This document shows positions 13,894-15,854 of a DNA stretch of 15,854 nucleotides, in pieces. Numbering within the stretch: position 1 is the stretch's first letter; the number at the start of each line of letters is the position of its first letter. Under the pieces are notes generated by a model that saw only the letters and a program-made list of their open reading frames with translations, was not told the origin of the DNA and did no database searches. Made by a program: the position numbers and the translations under genes. Where the stretch lies: the NCBI GenBank assembly GCA_015661645.1, contig DQVR01000003.1:1-15854 (forward strand), in the 5' to 3' direction. The DNA is from Pyrodictium delaneyi. GTDB taxonomy: Archaea; Thermoproteota; Thermoprotei_A; Sulfolobales; Pyrodictiaceae.

Positions 13894-14456
13894 AGTGCCT
13901 GGTAGAACCCAAACTTCTGGAAGACAGCTATGTGGCCAAGATCTACAAGCACAGTCATTGTTCGCACACCACCAGTATATAGGCCTGCGACAATGTAGGG
14001 TGGCGCGTCGCTCACGTCAACGACTCTTGACGATATGCCCTTAACCAGGCGTGCAACGCGCCTAGCTATATCCCGTGCCGTGGACTTTGCCGAGGCTATT
14101 AGCGGTAGACGATATACTTCTACTATACCGTTCTCCTCTATAACGGCGAGTACTTGGTTGAGCGGCCTCCATCCGGGTATGGGCTCGCTAGAAGCCATTA
14201 CACGTAGACGTTTCCCCTCCTTCCACGCATAGGCGGCTGCGGCAAGGACAATCTCTAGAGCAGTTCTGGCAACAATGGTATCTGGTAAAGCCTCGCCACT
14301 GACCCTCCTAGCTATTGCCTCAAGCCCTTGCTCCACGTCCTCAAGGAACACTGCTGCAAGTCTTTCCCGGGCCTCCTCGCTTCTCTCGGCCAGTACAAGC
14401 CTAAACAGCTCGCCTACACCGTAGCCTGCCACGGCTCTATACCCTCCATAAATCAC
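13890..14456 (-). CDS. hypothetical protein, 188 residues
   Basis: Unrecognised. It starts with GTG at 14454-14456 and ends with TAA whose bases overlap the stop of the convergent MgtC-like gene. The N-terminal half is helical (VGELFRLVLAERSEEARERL, then a helix near 60-80). The C-terminal half looks alpha/beta, with strands VLAVIEENGIVEVYRLP, SRVVDVSD, PYIVAGLY and TMTVLVDLGHIAVFQKF, and a basic helix TARDIARRVARLVKG. There are no cysteines and no membrane segment. It begins 27 bases after the stop of the degenerate phosphoesterase on the same strand, so the two are probably cotranscribed and may act together, but no known pair of this kind comes to mind. Confidence 0.7.
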   Translation of the reverse strand: MIYGGYRAVAGYGVGELFRLVLAERSEEARERLAAVFLEDVEQGLEAIARRVSGEALPDTIVARTALEIVLAAAAYAWKEGKRLRVMASSEPIPGWRPLNQVLAVIEENGIVEVYRLPLIASAKSTARDIARRVARLVKGISSRVVDVSDAPPYIVAGLYTGGVRTMTVLVDLGHIAVFQKFGFYQAL

Positions 14457-14483
14457 GTGTGCTAAGGCCTTCGAGACAACCCC

Positions 14484-15056
14484 TTAGCTAGAGCCTTTGC
14501 AGAGCATCTCTGCGTGGAACCCACCATTGATAAAGTCTATGTACGCTCTACACCTGGGAGAGCCGAGACACACATACAGTATGCCACCTACGTGAACTAC
14601 ACCCGGACCATAACAGTCTCCTAGCACCACCACTCTAGGCATCCACGCGGCTATAGCATCACTAACCTCAAAGAGGCCGCGATCTACACCTATACGCGAG
14701 CGGTCAAAGAGTCCATGCGGAGGGTACTCGCTCACCAGAACTAGCATGCTCGGCCTCTGCTTCTCTATTTCCATATTTAGAGACTTTATATTCGCTAACG
14801 GCTCTCTTCCACCGATCCCCGCTATGTAGAGCCCGCTACCGTGGTAAACCAGGTGCCCCTCGACACTAGTAGAGTACATAGAAAGAAGCCTAGCAACGTA
14901 ATGGTCATCTCTCCTACCTGGGACACTGTAAACCCTATGCCCTAGACCAGCGAGTTTCTCTACTTCGCGTGCTTCACGTGGCGACCCCACAACTATAATG
15001 GCGTCGACGCTTGATGTAAGGGGCAGCCCCCTTCTATACGCTGCTAGCCGTAGCAC
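14484..15056 (-). CDS. degenerate calcineurin-like metallophosphoesterase fold protein
   Basis: The 190-residue protein follows the fold order of calcineurin-like phosphoesterases, but the metal ligands are lost. VDAIIVVGSP (17-26) stands where an active enzyme has GD, VPGRRDD (45-51) where it has GNHD, VSEYPPHGLFDRSRIGVDRG (108-127) where it has SHxPP...G, and LGDCYG (145-150) where it has GHxH. The N-terminal D-x-H strand is missing: the chain begins at GTG 15054-15056, and the bases just upstream are occupied by a C/D RNA. The frame is intact and hydrophobic strands are preserved, so this looks like a maintained pseudoenzyme rather than a decaying gene. GTTATTG at about 15081-15087 on this strand could be a TATA for a nearly leaderless transcript. 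It is probably cotranscribed with the 188-residue gene. Confidence 0.72.
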   Translation of the reverse strand: MLRLAAYRRGLPLTSSVDAIIVVGSPREAREVEKLAGLGHRVYSVPGRRDDHYVARLLSMYSTSVEGHLVYHGSGLYIAGIGGREPLANIKSLNMEIEKQRPSMLVLVSEYPPHGLFDRSRIGVDRGLFEVSDAIAAWMPRVVVLGDCYGPGVVHVGGILYVCLGSPRCRAYIDFINGGFHAEMLCKGSS

Positions 15057-15089
15057 TCCCGACCCCTCTCCAGAGGTGCGGCAATAACG

Positions 15090-15166
15090 AAGCCTCAGCG
15101 CTACAATGTATCCTCATCCCCGCATATGGTCGAAGGGTCTGGCCGCCCATCGCTCTTCACCGGCCC
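15090..15166 (-). ncRNA. box C/D guide RNA candidate 3, 16S rRNA dual guide
   Basis: Reading the minus strand: stem GGGCC (15166-15162), one base, box C GTGAAGA (15160-15154), a 12-base guide GCGATGGGCGGC (15153-15142), box D' CAGA (15141-15138), a 20-base spacer, box C' ATGAGGA (15117-15111), a 12-base guide TACATTGTAGCG (15110-15099), box D CTGA (15098-15095) and stem GGCTT (15094-15090; 3 Watson-Crick plus 2 G.U pairs). The terminal kink-turn has both G.A pairs, with A-U in place of U.U. The D guide pairs over 10 bases with CGCTACAATG, conserved in archaeal 16S (E. coli about 1232-1241). The D' guide pairs over 11 bases (one G.U) with CCGCCCGTCGC of the decoding site, and its fifth position falls on C1402. 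Numbering is from memory. Confidence 0.82.
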
Positions 15167-15198
15167 TCTACAACAGAAACAACTACCGTAATGCCAGC

Positions 15199-15206
15199 GT
15201 ATAAAC
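15199..15206 (-). promoter_or_regulatory. TATA box of C/D RNA 3
   Basis: On the minus strand GTTTATAC. The expected start about 27 bases downstream is near 15175, 9 bases before the terminal stem and 15 before box C, similar to the spacing seen for the other two guide RNAs. Confidence 0.55.
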
Positions 15207-15254
15207 ATAATTGCAAAACCAAGGGTAAATCACAGCTCGGAACGAGCCCTAGAC

Positions 15255-15854
15255 TCAGCTCTTACTTTTACAGTCTACACGCTTAACATGCACACCAAAG
15301 CCAGCATTTATAGCATGCTGCAACGCATATGCTAGGTCGCTAAGTCTGTTAAGAAGCCTAGCAACTATCCTATATTGTTCGGGAATGTCACCGTCAATAG
15401 CCTCTATACAGCGCCATAATGAGCGCTCGGCTCTCCGTATGACAGCTCTTGCATAAGATGTAGCGGCAGCTGCTGGATGGCCGCCATTAATCGTAAAAAG
15501 AGGCTTTATGAAGACGGATAACTCGTCTATAAGTTCCTCTATATGATTAATGTCACCCATGTCTACGCAGCTCCTACCAGCTAAGGTGAACCCAGCACGG
15601 AATAATAGGACCTGCATATATTCCAGGACTCTAGCATATCTTCCGGCATCCCTGCTAGCCGTAGAGGTCTCTAGCAGGCTCTGGGCAAGTCCTAGGGCAG
15701 CCTCGGCCTCGTCTAGTGCACCAACGAACTCTATGCATGGATGCGTTTTGGGGACACGGCCACCTGTCATCAGACACGTAGTATAGCCGTCGTCACCGCT
15801 CTTAGTATATATTCTCCTCTGTTCTCTACTTTGTTGCAGAGCAGCTCCCCGGGG
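15255..15854 (-). CDS. PduO-type ATP:cob(I)alamin adenosyltransferase, 5' end beyond the window
   Basis: Transfers adenosyl from ATP to cob(I)alamin to make coenzyme B12. The last part shows the PduO signatures FVGALDEAEAALGLA, RRAERSLWRC and LLNRLSDLAYALQH. The internal ATG at 15768-15770 is not the true start: reading back in the same frame gives IYTKSGDDGYTTCL ahead of MTGGRVPK, which is the family's N-terminal ATP-binding motif (usual form TKTGDxGxT). The frame stays open to the right edge with no ATG, GTG or TTG, so the start lies a few codons outside the window or uses a rare codon. From IYTK to the stop there are about 185 residues, a full-size protein. One deviation: DEAEA replaces the common DELN(S/A). 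It is separated from guide RNA 3 by about 90 bases. Confidence 0.9.
   Translation of the reverse strand, partial: PRGAALQQSREQRRIYTKSGDDGYTTCLMTGGRVPKTHPCIEFVGALDEAEAALGLAQSLLETSTASRDAGRYARVLEYMQVLLFRAGFTLAGRSCVDMGDINHIEELIDELSVFIKPLFTINGGHPAAAATSYARAVIRRAERSLWRCIEAIDGDIPEQYRIVARLLNRLSDLAYALQHAINAGFGVHVKRVDCKSKS

Noticed and set aside
15057..15113. In-frame extension of the phosphoesterase upstream of its GTG
   Set aside because: No standard start codon before the in-frame TGA at 15114-15116, and most of the stretch is box C/D RNA 3.
15255..15770. Taking ATG 15768-15770 as the adenosyltransferase start
   Set aside because: The conserved N-terminal ATP-binding motif is encoded in frame upstream of it.

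Overview
The window looks like chromosomal DNA of a hyperthermophilic crenarchaeon. Supporting signs are an archaeal RadA, an Alba-family chromatin protein, an archaeal-type threonyl-tRNA synthetase with its own editing domain, an Lhr-type helicase, a GxGD prepilin/preflagellin peptidase, frequent GTG starts, heavy AGG/ATA/CTA codon use, TATA-box promoters 20-30 bases ahead of starts, and box C/D guide RNAs. A Pyrodictiaceae-like member of the Desulfurococcales is my guess, not something the sequence proves. Genes are short transcription units on alternating strands with tight convergent ends. I see no insertion sequence, CRISPR array, phage gene or tRNA.

Layout. 1-1424 (-): 5' three quarters of glmS, running off the left edge. 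1425-1793: gene-free, with a promoter-like TATA and a 17-bp inverted repeat that may close a structured RNA. 1794-3680 (-): thrS. 3860-4831 (+): radA, divergent from thrS. 4934-5359 (-): unknown protein whose start overlaps a prepilin-peptidase-like gene (5352-6143, +), followed by a HIT-family gene (6176-6697, +). 6714-7365 (-): two overlapping small genes, a winged-helix protein and a helical protein. 7391-7579 (+): 62-residue unknown. 7588-7824 (-): L24e/TRASH-like zinc protein. 8011-10872 (+): Lhr-type helicase. 10873-11275: no convincing protein gene, but two tandem box C/D guide RNA candidates. 11276-11752 (+): unknown. 11921-12190 (+): Alba. 12568-13893 (+): MgtC/DUF4010 membrane protein, its stop interlocked with that of an unknown gene (13890-14456, -). 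That gene follows a degenerate metallophosphoesterase (14484-15056, -). A third guide RNA lies at 15090-15166 (-), and a PduO-type cobalamin adenosyltransferase runs off the right edge.

The most rewarding content is in the gaps. Three C/D guide RNAs have the expected box spacing (12-13-base guides), kink-turn geometry and a TATA box about 27 bases upstream. Two carry guides complementary to universally conserved rRNA: one to the 23S stretch beside the peptidyl-transferase centre, the other to two 16S stretches including the decoding site around C1402. These matches rest on remembered rRNA consensus sequences and should be confirmed against the organism's own rRNA.

Functionally the window is housekeeping: amino-sugar synthesis (GlmS), translation (ThrRS, rRNA methylation guides), recombination and nucleic-acid remodelling (RadA, Lhr, Alba), export and surface filaments (prepilin peptidase), and cofactor synthesis (ATP:cobalamin adenosyltransferase). 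No single multi-gene pathway ties the neighbours together.
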